Below are positions 42,491 through 54,730 of a stretch of DNA of 64,000 nt, piece after piece (position 1 is the stretch's first letter; each line of letters opens with the position of its first letter). The notes under the pieces were generated by a model. The model saw only the letters and a list, made by a program, of their open reading frames with translations. It had not been told where the DNA came from and searched no databases. This DNA is from Gerris lacustris (Eukaryota > Arthropoda > Insecta > Hemiptera > Gerridae): contig OX578278.1 of NCBI GenBank assembly GCA_951217055.1, forward strand, positions 46,761,574 to 46,825,573, given 5' to 3'. The translations under genes and the position numbers were made by a program.

Positions 42491-44479
42491 TTCAAGTATA
42501 ATTGCAAATTGAGATACACAAAAACCAGCGACAAACATTCAAGCTAATAGTCTGATTAAAAAAATGGAATCTTTAGAATTTTTAATAATGACTATAATTT
42601 GGTATAAAATTTTGAAAAGGATTAATAATAGCGGCAAAAGTTTTACAGGATACTAGCACTATTTTATCTTCTGCTATAATGACACTTAACAGTTTATTTG
42701 ACTTCATTAATTATTACCAAACCAAATTCGATGACATAGAATCAGAAGCTTTTAAAAGAACCAAAGTCAAAGATTATAAAATAGACAAGAAAAAAAAGAA
42801 AACATTTAAGATAATTTAAAAAAAAATACGATATATTTAACACTCCCCATTAGTAATGCTTCAGGAGAGCGATCTTTTTAGTTTTTCGTGGTCAACCTAG
42901 AAACCCTTATGCTTTTGGTAGTTCGTCCGTCCGTCCGTCGCAACTTGGAGTGTAACTCCCGACCTCCTGAACCTATAGACTTGAAATTTGGTGTAAAAGT
43001 TAAACTTTTTTGCCCAAAAACAGAAAAAACGATTGCGGTCTTAAACTCTCGAAATTTCTGCGGTTGCGATCAATTGGGAATAGATCCCAATATTTTATTT
43101 TTTTGTAATTTTCAAGTTAGGTATCATTTCAAAGGTATTGAATTGTAGATTACAAGTATATATCATGTTTCCAAAATAAGGAAAAAATACAAAAATATGC
43201 ATCTCTGTAGCCCAATGATATTTCCGGGAGTTAATATAAAAAAGTGAAATTTTAAAAAATGTAGGGGGCCGTAACTCAAGAGCCCCAAAATTATTATTTT
43301 CTAAAATTCGAAGTTGGGTATCATTTTAAAGGTATTGGAATTTGGTTACAAAAATATATCGTGTTTCCAAAATGGCGGCCATTGTAAAAAGAACATAAGT
43401 GCATACTGAAGATACTAAAGGATAATATATTATGTACACCTTGCTTCTTAAAAGTGAAACTTTTTATACATATTTTCGTTTAAAAATAATAATAATTAAT
43501 TCTTATGACCGAAGAAACCCTTTTAGTAACTTGCTGGCAAGTACTTGGCGGGATTTTTTTCTGTGTTATAAAGAGTAAAATCAGGGAAATAAATTAGCCC
43601 AAAAAAAAACTGAGTAACCTATTATTATTTTACATCGAAAATGATGAAATGAATAAGCCTGCTATTTAACAATAGACAATTTTGAAACTATAAAGCCCCT
43701 AGGACCTAGTAAAATTTGTTAAATAGTTAGTGGATAATACATTTGTTAAGTAAAAAGTAAAATTAATGTTAAATTCTTTAACTGACAACATCCAAATGTG
43801 TCATAGGTAAGTGGAGGGGGGGAGGGGGGCCCGGAATCGACCTTTGGCCTAGGGCCCGGCAAGACCTTAATCCGTCACTGAGCGTCACCCCTTTAGGTTA
43901 AATCTGTATATAGCTGTCATCCCTTTCCTTTTTCCTTCAACTAAAAATTCAGATTACGATTACACAACTTTCAGCAGCATCTTCCTCCTGATACCATGCA
44001 CTGCACTGTTCACATCGATAATATCAACTCTTCTGTGTACAAATGATACATTTATAATCTCTTAGTATAAAATATGCAAATGAACAGTTTGACAAATGGA
44101 TATATAATCTCTGTGTATAAATCAAACAAAATTATGCCACCAGGCGATCCTAGACCACACAGTCTCCTTCAATTCAGTCAGGGGTTCTATTTCAGATGGT
44201 CTAAAATAACAACTATACCGGTATCCATAAAATGTTAAAAACTAGGATTGGTAATAAAGTAAATAACTATTAGGGCAAAGGTAGGTATATTTAGTCTATA
44301 ATGAACTGAGATACGAAGGAATATCACACTTTTCATCTTTCAGTTTTGATATATTGTTACTATTAGTCACAAAATTAGCCACCAAATTCATTTCAATTTC
44401 AAAATAAAAAAGGTGAATAACAAAGTAAAAGATTGCCGATAGAGGTCCATGTTTCACAAAAACTAAATATTAATAAACA

Positions 44480-45186
44480 GGTCAAGTGTGTGCTAGTCAG
44501 CACACAGCGAGGGTCCGTAGGCCACACAATATAGTAGTGTTTAACTGTAAAGTGTATAAACAGTGTATTTTAAATGCTAAAAAGCTTACTTTGAACCATT
44601 CTAAGGGTCTGATATTCTCAAAACACACTGATAAAGAATTTTTTGCCACTGAACCGGACTACAACCATATAAATACATCGAAAAGACCACAATTATAAAA
44701 AAAACGTATTTTGTCAATAAAAAATAAAATAATATTTTTTCGAAATTTCCAAAAAGTGGTATCTTTACTTTTGGTCGAAGAATGTTCAGGAATTTTTTCA
44801 GATTTTTTGCACTTCCCATAAGCGAGATAGAGGGGGGGGGGACACGTTCCACACCCACTTCAAACTTGCCTACGCTCGCCCTATCAAAGTTATATCCAAA
44901 GAATTATATATTTTTGTAATCAGCTTGACGTACCCTTTCATATGATACCCCTCACGGTGTCGAAAAAAATGTAAAATTTTTAACCCTTAAGTTTTTTAGC
45001 CTATTTTTTTTTTTTTTTTTTTTAAGTCGCTATATTTTTAAAATATGTGGGTAGGTACAAGACACGTACAAGCCAAATTTCAAAGTGATCGGACGAAAGG
45101 TGTAGCTGTGAGAGCATGCGAGAGGACGGACGGACAGACACACGCAGGAAAATATAAGGGTCCTTGGTTTTGCCTACGGACCCTTA
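44480..45186. repeat. family C repeat, copy 1
   Basis: About 700 bp, closely matching 50128-50865: the 'agtcagcacacagcgagggt' start, 'gccactgaac', 'gctcgccctatcaaagtta' and the end 'tttgcctacggacc'. It has inverted termini agggtccgtaggc / gcctacggaccct. No coding frame. Confidence 0.8.
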
Positions 45187-45595
45187 AAACGAATTTTAAA
45201 GATTAGCAAAAAAAAAAAAAAAAAAAAAAAAAAAGACGCAAAAAGGGAAAACCCTTTTAAGTAAACTGTTTAAATTACGATGACATTCCGCCCAAGAATG
45301 TAACATTATGGTAACTAACTGGACTCACCGCATTTCAGATTCGGTCGGAGCGGTCGACCGCTAAATCGGCCGGAGGTTTACGAACGCGGTCGGTTGGTTA
45401 GGTAGGTGTTTCCAGACTTGGTTCTTGGTTGACCTGGTTTGTGTTTCCGAACGCACCCTTATAGATATCTAACCAAAGTTGTCTGGTACCGTGCGTTAAT
45501 GGTACCTGTACCTTGAAAGAACAAAATACTATTATTTTTAAAGGGTATAAATATTAGAATGAAGGATTAAAAAAAGCAGAGAAATCGATTACAAC

Positions 45596-47104
45596 CAGTG
45601 GCGCACACAGGATTTATTTCTGGGGGGGGCTAACCCAGACTCAAAGAAGTGCAAGTTGTGACCGGGGGGGGGGGGGTAAAAGTAGTAGTAGTAGGAATCT
45701 AGTACTTTCTACTCGAACGGGTAGGTTGAACCACTTGTTCGAACCTAGCAATAATATGAATTAAAAAGTAAAAATTAAGTAGTAAAATTTGAATCGTAAC
45801 TTTCTTAATATTTCTATGAGCCAGTTTTAAAAAAATCGGTCCGAGACAACTGACGAAATTTCTCTTATACGAATTTATATAATATTACTTAGTTCAGTGT
45901 TTTCTATTTACTAGTGTTCGAGTTTTCGTTGGTACATAATTATTAAAATTTAATATTTTATCAAAATTTATAATAAAAATATCTTCTCCTCAAGAAAAAA
46001 TCGGACCCGGCCTCTCTCCGACCGGGTTTAATGCTATTTTCTCAGGAACTAGAATTTTCCCAGGTAAACGGCTTATTATCGTTATAGATTCGTATTTAAA
46101 TGGACTACATTTTAAAATTTTTTAATCAAAATCGTCGAAATCATTTACGAGAAATAATTTTTTTCAGAGTTTTTGGGGGTAGCACCCCTAAATTTGGAGC
46201 AAAAATAATTTCTCTACTTTACCTTGGGGTGTGATTTTTCTGAACATGTGTACATGTTAAATCTCGTCAAAATCGGCCCCGTAGTTTAGGCTCCACGCGA
46301 CTGCACACATAACAGACATTTATTAAAAAACACTTTTTTGAACTCAGGGGGACCTCAAAATGTGATAAAAATTCGATTTTGATGGATTTACAAAATCGGA
46401 TTTTCGCGCCATCACAATACTTCTTCTTTATAATATGAGGAAGTAAAAAACTCATAATTTGTTTTCTTCACGAGTATATTTCGTAAAAATAAATAGTATT
46501 TTCTTAAGTATGTGTATTTTCTTGGGGGTTCAGGGGGGGGGGCTTTAACCCCTTCAGCCCCCCCGTGTGTGCGCCTCTGAAAAAACCAAATAGTTATTGT
46601 TTTAGTGACTACAATTTATCATAAAAGAGAGAAAAAAATCCGAGGAACCTACTAAAAATCTGTTTTATATTTAAATTGAACTTTTTTGATAAAGGTTTTT
46701 TTCGAGGGATCTTATCCATATCTTTATATAGAGGGGGAGAAAAAACAATATCAAACCAAAATCTAATAAGGTATCATAATGGTATCATAGATAAAGATAG
46801 TGTTGGGCCAGGGGGTGTCCGTGTCACATGCGCTATTCTCCCTGGATAAGACAATAGGCATGACACCGCTCGCAATAATACTTTAATCTTATCATTCTTT
46901 CTATTCCTATGATGGCAAAAAAAAAAAAAAATATCTTTAACTCAAACTTAAAATAATAAAAACTTCATTTAATTTGTTTTTATTGATTAATTGACATTTT
47001 TTTATTATCTTTCTTTTCTACCGCAGCCCTAATATAAGTTGATCTAGGGTCCTCTGGGGGGGGGGGGGGCTTCAGCCCCCCCCCCCCCCGTGAGTGCGCC
47101 ACTG
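45596..47104. mobile_element. hAT-type non-autonomous element with two right ends
   Basis: Left end cagtggcgcacacagg, right end gtgagtgcgccactg, exact 8-bp duplication attacaac at 45588-45595 and 47105-47112. G- and C-runs border each end. A second, slightly different right end (gtgtgtgcgcctctg) lies at 46565-46579. A family B segment fills 45980-46400. Confidence 0.85.
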
Positions 47105-47519
47105 ATTACAACTATCAGGTATGGGGTGGAGGAACGGTTTTACACTACCAAACTGAGAGAGTGGTCATAAACAGAAATTAAGATATGAAATATTTAATAT
47201 TATGTACTACCTAATAAGCTGGTTGTGAAACACTTAAATATCAAATAATATTAGAAAGTTAATTAGTCACTTTCCGAGAATTATTCAAGTTTCATTTTTA
47301 TGGTTCTGTTATACTCACTGAAAGTTTGGACACAATAGTAGTAAGTAGCATTTAAATGAAGGTTATTCTGCAACTTAGTTCATACTCAGAGAATATTATT
47401 TGGGAGCCTTTTTTCCCCAAATAAAGAATCATTTGGAACAGGCATCACGGTCATTCTAATTGGAAGAAGAAGAGTAGATCGACCCCAAGAAACAGAGATT
47501 TGAGGAAAGCTGGGGGAGG

Positions 47520-47825
47520 CATTATAGGCTTGATGCTTGAGCATTCATAGTAGGCATAAGGCTTACCGAGGATGGGAACCGGTGTAGAGGATCTATAGTA
47601 GGCAAAAGGCTTACCAAGGATAGGGACTGGTGGAGAGCATCCATAGTAGGCTTATGCCTTGATTGGCATAAGCCTTATGGCTTACCCATGATATAGGGAC
47701 CGGGTGAAAGCATTCGTATTAACTTGTCAAGAATAGGGATCGGTGGAGAGTATACGCAGTAGGCCTAAGAAAAAGTATGGCAGAAACATGGAGTGGTGGA
47801 GAGCATATATCGTAGGCCTATATCT
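47520..47825 (+). repeat. degenerate minisatellite, ~50-bp unit
   Basis: About five units of the pattern 'tagtaggcataaggcttac' then 'gatagggaccggtggagagcat', with increasing divergence to the right. Frames across it are not coding. Confidence 0.7.
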
Positions 47826-48520
47826 TCCATCCCACTTAAGGAAATATAGGACCAAGTCAGTAAAAAGTAAAACTGTAGAAAGTAAATTGATTATCTCCGA
47901 GTGGAAGGAAACAATATGGATTAGAAGTAGCAAAATTAAATTTTAAAACCTGATAAAGTTCATTGTTTTTAAGAGAGAAATGGAAAAACTCATTAGATTA
48001 TGGCTTAAAAAATGTAAGGGAAGGAACAAAACGAAGGAGGGTTTATTTTATTTTTTAATTTTCCGGAGAGAATTACAAGATTTTTGGAATCTAAATCATA
48101 TAAAAATTAAGTATTATAGATAAAGAAACGGTAGGATAAATAAGACTTCAAAATACTAAAGAGAAGATTCTACAAAGTATAAGGACTACTTATATTTTAT
48201 TTATTAATTTTAAGACCCATTTATAGGTGGGATCCTAATGATGATTTAACGACATTTGTGTAAATCGCAAGACCTAAATAAAACATCTCTGCTTTAATAT
48301 TAGTATTAAACCAAGATAGATGTATGTACACTAAAGCCATAATTGAAAATCAATAACATTAACAAGCAATACGTGATCGCACGAATGACAATGAAAGTTT
48401 GTATATCGTACAGTCATAAAGAAAGAAGCAAGCATGTATTATCATTTTATGAAGAAAAATGAGTTTATCGAAATTTAATGATCTATATTCCAAAAACATT
48501 ATAACATTATTAATATTATT
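47826..48520. other. non-coding AT-rich DNA
   Basis: Nothing recognised. Confidence 0.5.
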
Positions 48521-48524
48521 TATT

Positions 48525-49144
48525 GCTTCCGAGCTTACCGAAGGTAACGGAAGCTATGTCATCGTTCTGAAGAACAAAAATATATCATGTCTCTGATTTC
48601 AAAAATTCATATTAAACAAGTAAAATCACAACTGTATTTTTCTCCAATGTATGATGACGATTTATCATAATTAAGGTGTACCATCAATAACCAAACAACG
48701 TCTTCAGACAGAATGATTATATTTAAAACAATTGACCATTTACCTATACTACAGCTTTCTTTAGATAATAGACTGATGGTTATAGAATGACTTTTAAAGT
48801 ATACAAGTAAATTCAAAGATAATTTTGATGATACTCTTTTATAAATTTTGCATTTTTTTTTTTTTTTTTTTTTTGCAATAAACATATGTACATACATTTA
48901 TTTTCATCTACAGCTTTAAAAGTACTTATGTGATTTGTATGAAACTTTTATAGTTTATCGAAAGCAGATAGCCCCAGATTAATTTGAACCGTGTGCGCTC
49001 TTTAACTTTTGCTAAATTGATATTTTAATTAATGTAAAAAATCAAAACAATTTTTACAGATAAAAAAAAAACGGGGGAAACAATAAAACAAATAAGAAAA
49101 AAGCATAAAATCAATAAGGAACGCAATAGGATGCGAGGAAGCTA
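48525..49144 (+). repeat. family A repeat with replaced centre
   Basis: An intact 5' hairpin (gcttccgagcttaccgaagg..) and 3' end atgcgaggaagct frame a ~265-bp unrelated segment (48611-48875). The normal central block is missing. Confidence 0.75.
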
Positions 49145-49429
49145 GTGAAGGCGGGCCGGGGGCCGGTGGTGTACCGGGGGGGGGGGGGGTCCTCCCCCAG
49201 AAAATTTTAGAATTTTTACCCTCATAAAAAACGTTTTTATGCTTCCTAGAAGGTCAATTTTCCGATTTGGTTTTAGCTGAAACACCATGTTAATAAAGTT
49301 TTTTAACCATGTTAATTTTAGATTCTCTGAATGCTTGTAAATTCTTCATTTTTATGGCAACACGGCGGGCCACATAAAATCGGCTCGCGGGCCGGACTCG
49401 GCCCGCGGGCCGTAGGTTGGGCACCCCTG
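49145..49429. mobile_element. Charlie-like hAT fragment between two family A copies
   Basis: The right end ggttgggcacccctg preceded by cggcccgcgggccgtag is the usual reversed Charlie-type terminus (caggggtgcccaacc). The left end is degraded into a G-run at 49177-49190. No transposase. Confidence 0.6.
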
Positions 49430-49432
49430 AAT

Positions 49433-49906
49433 TAAAGTATCAATTTAGCAAAATTTAAAGAGCCCAGACGGTTAGAATTAATCTGGGTTTATCTGCGGGC
49501 TACTTTCAACAAACCATCCAAACCATACAACCATACAAACCATCCAAATTTCATATAAGAAAAAATAGCACTTTTGAAGATTTAGGTGTAAATAAATGTA
49601 TGTTCATGTGATGTGCATGTGAAAGCGAACAAATGGATGCGGAAGGTTGAAACATGTGTAGAACCAACAATGGGCTAATTATGACCTATCATTAAAATTT
49701 TAATAAAATCAGACGAGTATATAGTTTTTATGATATGTTGGTTTGCACAAATTGAGCGACAGACCAACAGACAGACACGGAACCAAAAATGTTCTTTGAC
49801 GACTGAAACGGATTTGTCTTGAAATTTTTGAAATCGGAGACATTAAACTTTTTTTTTTTTTAAGAACGATCACATAGTTTTTGTTACCTTTGGTAACCTC
49901 GCAAGC
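49433..49906 (-). repeat. family A repeat, inverted
   Basis: The minus strand carries the decayed hairpin (ttaccaaaggtaa, 49883-49897), 'tgtctgtctgttggtctgtc', 'agcccattgttgg' and the 'gcccgcagataaacccagat' block. It faces the copy at 48525. Confidence 0.75.
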
Positions 49907-50127
49907 AAGAAGTATATACATATAAATCAGAAAAAAATGATTTGTTCGTTATAATATGAAAGCTTTTTATTTCTATGAACGAAGGAGAAATTAAATTTTT
50001 ATGGATTTACACGTTTTAAGGACCTTCCATGAAATGAAGGAAACTCTGAGGTGGATGATTGAAGATCCTGTGAAATTAAATAGTGGTTTTTAATATTCAA
50101 ACAAGAACTTTGATGAAAAACAATAAA

Positions 50128-50865
50128 CAGGCACAGTCAAGTGTGTGATAGTCAGCACACAGCGAGGGTCCGTAGGCCACACTGTATTGTTTAAGTAGTA
50201 CCTATTGATGGTGTTTTTTAAAATGCTAAAAAGCTTACTTTGAACTATCTGATATTCTCAAAACACATAAAAAAACTTCTGATAAAGTATTTTTTTGCCA
50301 CTGAACCGAACTACAACCATATAAATACATCGAAAATACCATAATTATAAAAAAAAAAAAAAGTATTTTGTCAATAAAAAATAAAATAATATTTTTTTTT
50401 CGAAATTTCCAAAAAGTGGTACCTTTACTTTTGGTCAAAGAATGTTCAGAAATTTTTCCAGATTTTTTGCACTTCACATAAGCGAGATAGAGGGGGGGGG
50501 GGGGACACGTTTCACACCCGCTTCAAACTCGCCTACGCTCGCCCTATCAAAGTTATAACCAAAGAATTATACATTTTTGTAATCAGCTCGACGTACCCTT
50601 TCATATGATACCCCCTCACGGTGACGAAAAAAAAAAAAAAAAAAAATGTAACCTTAAGTTTTTTACCCTAATATTTTTTTTTTTTTTTTTTTTTTTATTT
50701 TTTAAGTCGCTGTATTTTTAAAATATGTGGGTAGGTACAAGACACGTACAAGCCAAATTTTAAAGTAATCGGATGAAAGGTGTAGCCGGGAGAGCAGGCG
50801 ACCGGACGGACGGACAGACACACGCAGGAAAATATAAGGGTCCTTGGTTTTGCCTACGGACCCTA
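50128..50865. repeat. family C repeat, copy 2
   Basis: Same termini and order as 44480-45186, with expanded A and T runs (50345 and 50625-50700). Confidence 0.8.
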
Positions 50866-51305
50866 AAAATTATCTGAAGTTGGAAGAAAGACAAAATAAA
50901 TATCTGTACTGTTCTAAAATTCTAATTTAATTTAAAATTGCTTTCCAAACGCAGAAGCTAAAATTTTAATAATGTCTCTGTGTTCCGTCCATGCAAAAGC
51001 GTTAACCTAAACCCTAAACTAATTTCAAAACAAAAAGTTCATCTTGTGTTGTCGAGCACAACAAATATCACATTTCTTTATAACAATGAGCTAATAACTT
51101 TCCTTTTTAGAAATATTACTGTTAAATGTTTATCCTCACGGTTTCATAAGCAAGTTGGCAGAAATGCCACTCGAAAAGCTAAATATTTATTAGTTTAAAT
51201 AGATCAGTTTAAATTTTTATCAACTAAAAATATTTATTGTTGGAAATACTAATTGGTATTTCATGAGTGTTTTATTAAAATGTGAATCAAGATGCCATCT
51301 TCTTA

Positions 51306-52237
51306 CTACAGTAGTTTTAACATTTATAGCTCAGCTTCTGTAATAGATAGAGATATGGGGTTTGCGGGGTCTGAAAACTACATTCTTCTACATTAAATTT
51401 CGTATCTATAACTTAACAAACTATTGGATGAAAGCTATGCAATGACGGTTTGAATTGGGGTCTTTAAAAAAGTCGTTGTCCGGGTAGTTTTTATCAAATA
51501 ATGTATTTAAAAAAAAGTAAATACGAGATTTACTTGTTGCATGGTTCAAAATGTCCTCCCAGTTCATTTACGACCGCCTGCACTCTCCTTCTCCAGAGGG
51601 ATATGGCCCCAGCAATAGTTGATTGTCGCATATCATCCGAAGCACGAAGAATCCTTTTCGAAGTTCACCAACGTCCTTTATTCTGCCTCCTACGTACACT
51701 CTTTGTTCTTACCAACCCCAGACCGAGTAATCAATTGGATTTACTTCTGGATTGTTAGGCGGCCACTCGTCTGGCTAAAAGAAATTTGGACAGTTAAATA
51801 TGTTCTCTTGCAAGTATTAAATTGTTTACAAGGAACGATGGGACGGGGTACCATATTGCATAAACGTTTAATTTGGCATTTGATCTTCAATTTCAGGCAA
51901 CATTGTAGTTAACACACCTTCAATGTTTGTTATAACACTGAGGGACTCCTCCCACTTACCTACAAAGAACCCCCTCCACCATATGATCATTTATTCTATC
52001 AAAACTACAATACCAGACAACGATTACTTCCTGGACCAACAACTTTTTTTTAAGACCCTAATTCAAACCGTCATCGTAATTGCATGGCTTTCACCTAATA
52101 GTTTGTTAAGTTATAGATATAAAATTTAACGTAAACTAATGTAGTTTTCAGACCCCGCAAACCCCACATCTCTATTTATTACAGAAGCTGAGCTATAAGT
52201 GTTCATAAAAGTGCGGGTTTTTTTTGCACACCCTGTA
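51306..52237 (-). mobile_element. mariner/Tc1-type element with long inverted repeats, defective
   Basis: Arms of about 170-200 bp (51320-51490 and 52020-52205, inverted) share 'tatagctcagcttctgtaat', 'ggggtttgcggggtctgaaa' and 'tataacttaacaaactatt'. The right outer end reads tacagggtgtgcaaaaaa on the minus strand; the left counterpart is shortened. A transposase relic lies between. Confidence 0.8.
51545..51900 (-). pseudogene. C-terminal relic of a mariner/Tc1 transposase
   Basis: The minus strand encodes, across frameshifts, PDEWPPNNPEVNPIDYSVWG (the conserved block around the third catalytic Asp). After it come GGRIKDVGELRK, ILRASDDMRQSTI and ELGGHFEPC, the usual C-terminal order. The first two catalytic residues are not present. 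Non-functional. Confidence 0.75.
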
Positions 52238-54200
52238 CTGTCTATAACATTATGTATATATACACGGAACATTATATACGGAAATAATAAATTTTTAATG
52301 GTTTTTGCCAACCCATTGGTTTAATATTAATTACTTTCTAGAAATTTCCTTATATTTATAACTACCTTGGTAGAAGAAACCTCTTTAAAAACAGCATTGA
52401 AAGAGTATATGATATTTTTTCCTGAATTAGGATAAAAAATATATATATAATTGCTGATTACAATTAATAAAGGTATGGTTCATTTTTATTGGAGTTTTAT
52501 CATTACAGAATAAGGTACAATTAACCCTACAAAGTTAAAAAACAAAAAATTAATCTAATGCACAAGTAATTTCATAAAGCTTCAAACCAATAACGTTTTC
52601 TTCAAGTTTCTCCTAAGCTCTAATTATAAACATCTCTGACAAGATACTTTAATTTGTCAAAATACCGTTAAAAAAACAGAAGTTCCAAATTATATCTTTT
52701 AAGGTGTCTCGTGTTTTGATGACATGTTTGTTAACCAACATTTGTTTATTTTAGAAATATGTTCAAGTAAAAGTGACATCCGAAATTTAATTACGTACAG
52801 AATAAAAGAAATGAAGGTGCCCTATAGAGATCGATATTTGAACAGACGGAAGAGCGGCACGAGACTTCACCGCAGACAGACAGAAGGACGAGAGAACGCA
52901 CGCCTCATACAAAAACATCTGACAGTTTCGTGTTTCTGTCCAATAAGGGCCTCATCTTCCCTTTTATTGACTGTAAATACTGACCCTTTACTCCCGTAAA
53001 ATTACTCCTTCTACTAACTTATTGTGTTTCCGTCTTTCCTCTTTTATTCTTTAGTCACAAATGGAGAGAAGTGTAACAAAAGAAATAGGAAAAAAGTTTT
53101 TTTTATAGTGCTTGAAGGTATTCAAACTTATTGAAGAAAAAGTGTTCAACTATTGTTATTTTATGTTCCAATCTAGATCCGAAGACTCTAGTTTTGTTTA
53201 AAAGACTATTAAATAAAATAATTAGATATATTTATTGTTAAGTAAAATTAATTATTTGTTTAGGGTGAAGGCTCTTAAACTAGGATGAAATACTAACATT
53301 AGACTGACACTAAAATAAGAGGACAATACATCTATTCATAAAAACATCCTTTTAAAACGATCGAGCATCGAGAAGTGAAACATGTTTCTGTCAGCAAGTT
53401 TATAGACGACTATATTTATTTATGTTATCTTATAAAAGCCAAAAAAATCTATAATGAAAACGAGATAAGTAGAAAAAAAATGCTTTATCATGGATAATTT
53501 TTATAACAGGTAAACGCAGATTCAGTTGCATTTGCTGCACAAATGTTTTTGTTTTATTGAGTAACAAAATGTTGTGAATCCTGAAGCAAATCTTCTTATT
53601 ACCAAAGATATTAAAAGATCATTTTAAGTTTAAGAATTCTATATATACGAAAAGTGGTAATTATAGTTGAAATTACCACTCATATTCCAAATGCACTATC
53701 GAATACTAATTTTTAAATCATAGTTCCAGGAAGAGATACTGAGAGAATAGGAAGTCAATGTTATTTCCAACAAGCAAAGAGATGTGAGATCCTCTGATTA
53801 TTTTTTCTGACCTTGTAATAAATGGCAAAGTGGGTTTAAAATCAATTTAATAAGCTACAAAATAATAAAAATTATAAAATTATAAATTCAAAAATTAGTT
53901 CAATTAATTTACTGTAATGAGAGAAATTAATGGTATAAATTTTACTTTTAAGATTAAAGGTTAAGTATTTAAGATTACCCTAGGGTTTACTTCCTTAAGG
54001 TTAAATTTAATATGCTACATAAATAAATAATTATGGCTGATGAGACCGAGAGTTCTCAGTATTTAGATTGGTAAATGGTTATAGAAAAAAATTAAGCATA
54101 CAAGTTTATTATTTTAAAAATGTTTTTTCGCGTGCTAAAGTCGTTAGTAGGCTCCGTGTATTTTTAGATCGTATTTTAAAGAATAACAATATAGATTACT
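52238..54200. other. non-coding DNA with a small GC-richer patch
   Basis: Mostly AT-rich. 52800-52960 is less AT-rich and keeps a 91-codon frame (52724-52999), but no family is recognised and no splice context supports it. Confidence 0.45.
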
Positions 54201-54229
54201 CTTGATTACAGTGATTTTCTAACAACTGA

Positions 54230-54730
54230 AAACAAAGTAATTACAGAAGTATGTGCGGACAAAGTGGCTCCAATATTAAAGACGATAGGAATGTCCGAAC
54301 CGGAAAGGGGTTTAAAGATATAATTATCGGTGGGGATCGCTGCGGTGATTGTCGTGACGTCACTGAGGACTCCCGAGTAAAAGTGCAATTCGTCGTGTCT
54401 GTCGGTCGGTCTGTGTACATTTTGTTACGAGGGAGAGAGGGAGGCAGGTGGCTTGCCTTGCCAGGTGGGTAGCAGCTGATGTCTTGGGAGAGAAGTCTTA
54501 AAGATATCTCCTGTCCGTGTCTTCGGAGAATCTTCTACATCAGAAGAACCACTTCAACCGGGTTAGTAGGGGAAGAAACGACCCGACAGATTCAGGACTC
54601 GAGATTAGGCACGAGACACAAGACCTCCCCTTCAGCCACAACAGAAAACAACTACAAATTATCAAAGTCACAGCCAATTCTTTTTAAGGACATATTTTCA
54701 TCTTCCGTTTGCCTTAAATTTGACGTATGA
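54230..54730. promoter_or_regulatory. GC-richer island with a perfect CRE and an E-box cluster
   Basis: GTGACGTCAC at 54354-54363 is a full palindromic CRE. GCAGGTGG (54444), CCAGGTGG (54461) and GCAGCTGA (54472) sit within 36 bp. Could be a downstream sens enhancer, or the promoter of another gene lying beyond the window. Confidence 0.35.

Larger units (their letters stand above)
41012..43880 (+). mobile_element. hAT element copy 1 (DUF4371/TTF-type lineage), defective
   Basis: Ends cagtgacggattaaggccta and ..ggccttaatccgtcactg-type inverted repeats, with an exact 8-bp duplication agcgtcac at 41004-41011 and 43881-43888. It contains a nested MITE (41433-41680) and a broken transposase (~41320-42490). 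A ~700-bp non-coding 3' part (42840-43560) is shared with copy 2. Confidence 0.92.
40768..45458. mobile_element. Harbinger-like non-autonomous element, host to nested insertions
   Basis: Terminal inverted repeats start gggtgcgttcggaaacac and end gtgtttccgaacgcaccc, flanked by TTA at 40765-40767 and 45459-45461. TTA/TAA duplication is typical of PIF/Harbinger. The subterminal ggtcgaccg palindrome recurs at both ends (40802, 40882, 45350). It contains the hAT at 41012-43880 and a family C repeat at ~44480-45186. Without those the element is about 1.1 kb and has no transposase. Confidence 0.75.

Noticed and set aside
51501..52129. Plus-strand frames of 68-97 codons
   Set aside because: Shadow frames of the minus-strand mariner transposase relic.
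52724..52999. 91-codon frame, possible exon
   Set aside because: No recognisable homology; Arg-rich stretch arises from a GC-richer patch; no convincing acceptor/donor pair.
54206..54730. Coding exon of a downstream gene
   Set aside because: Three overlapping short frames on both strands, none resembling a known protein; better read as regulatory or unknown.
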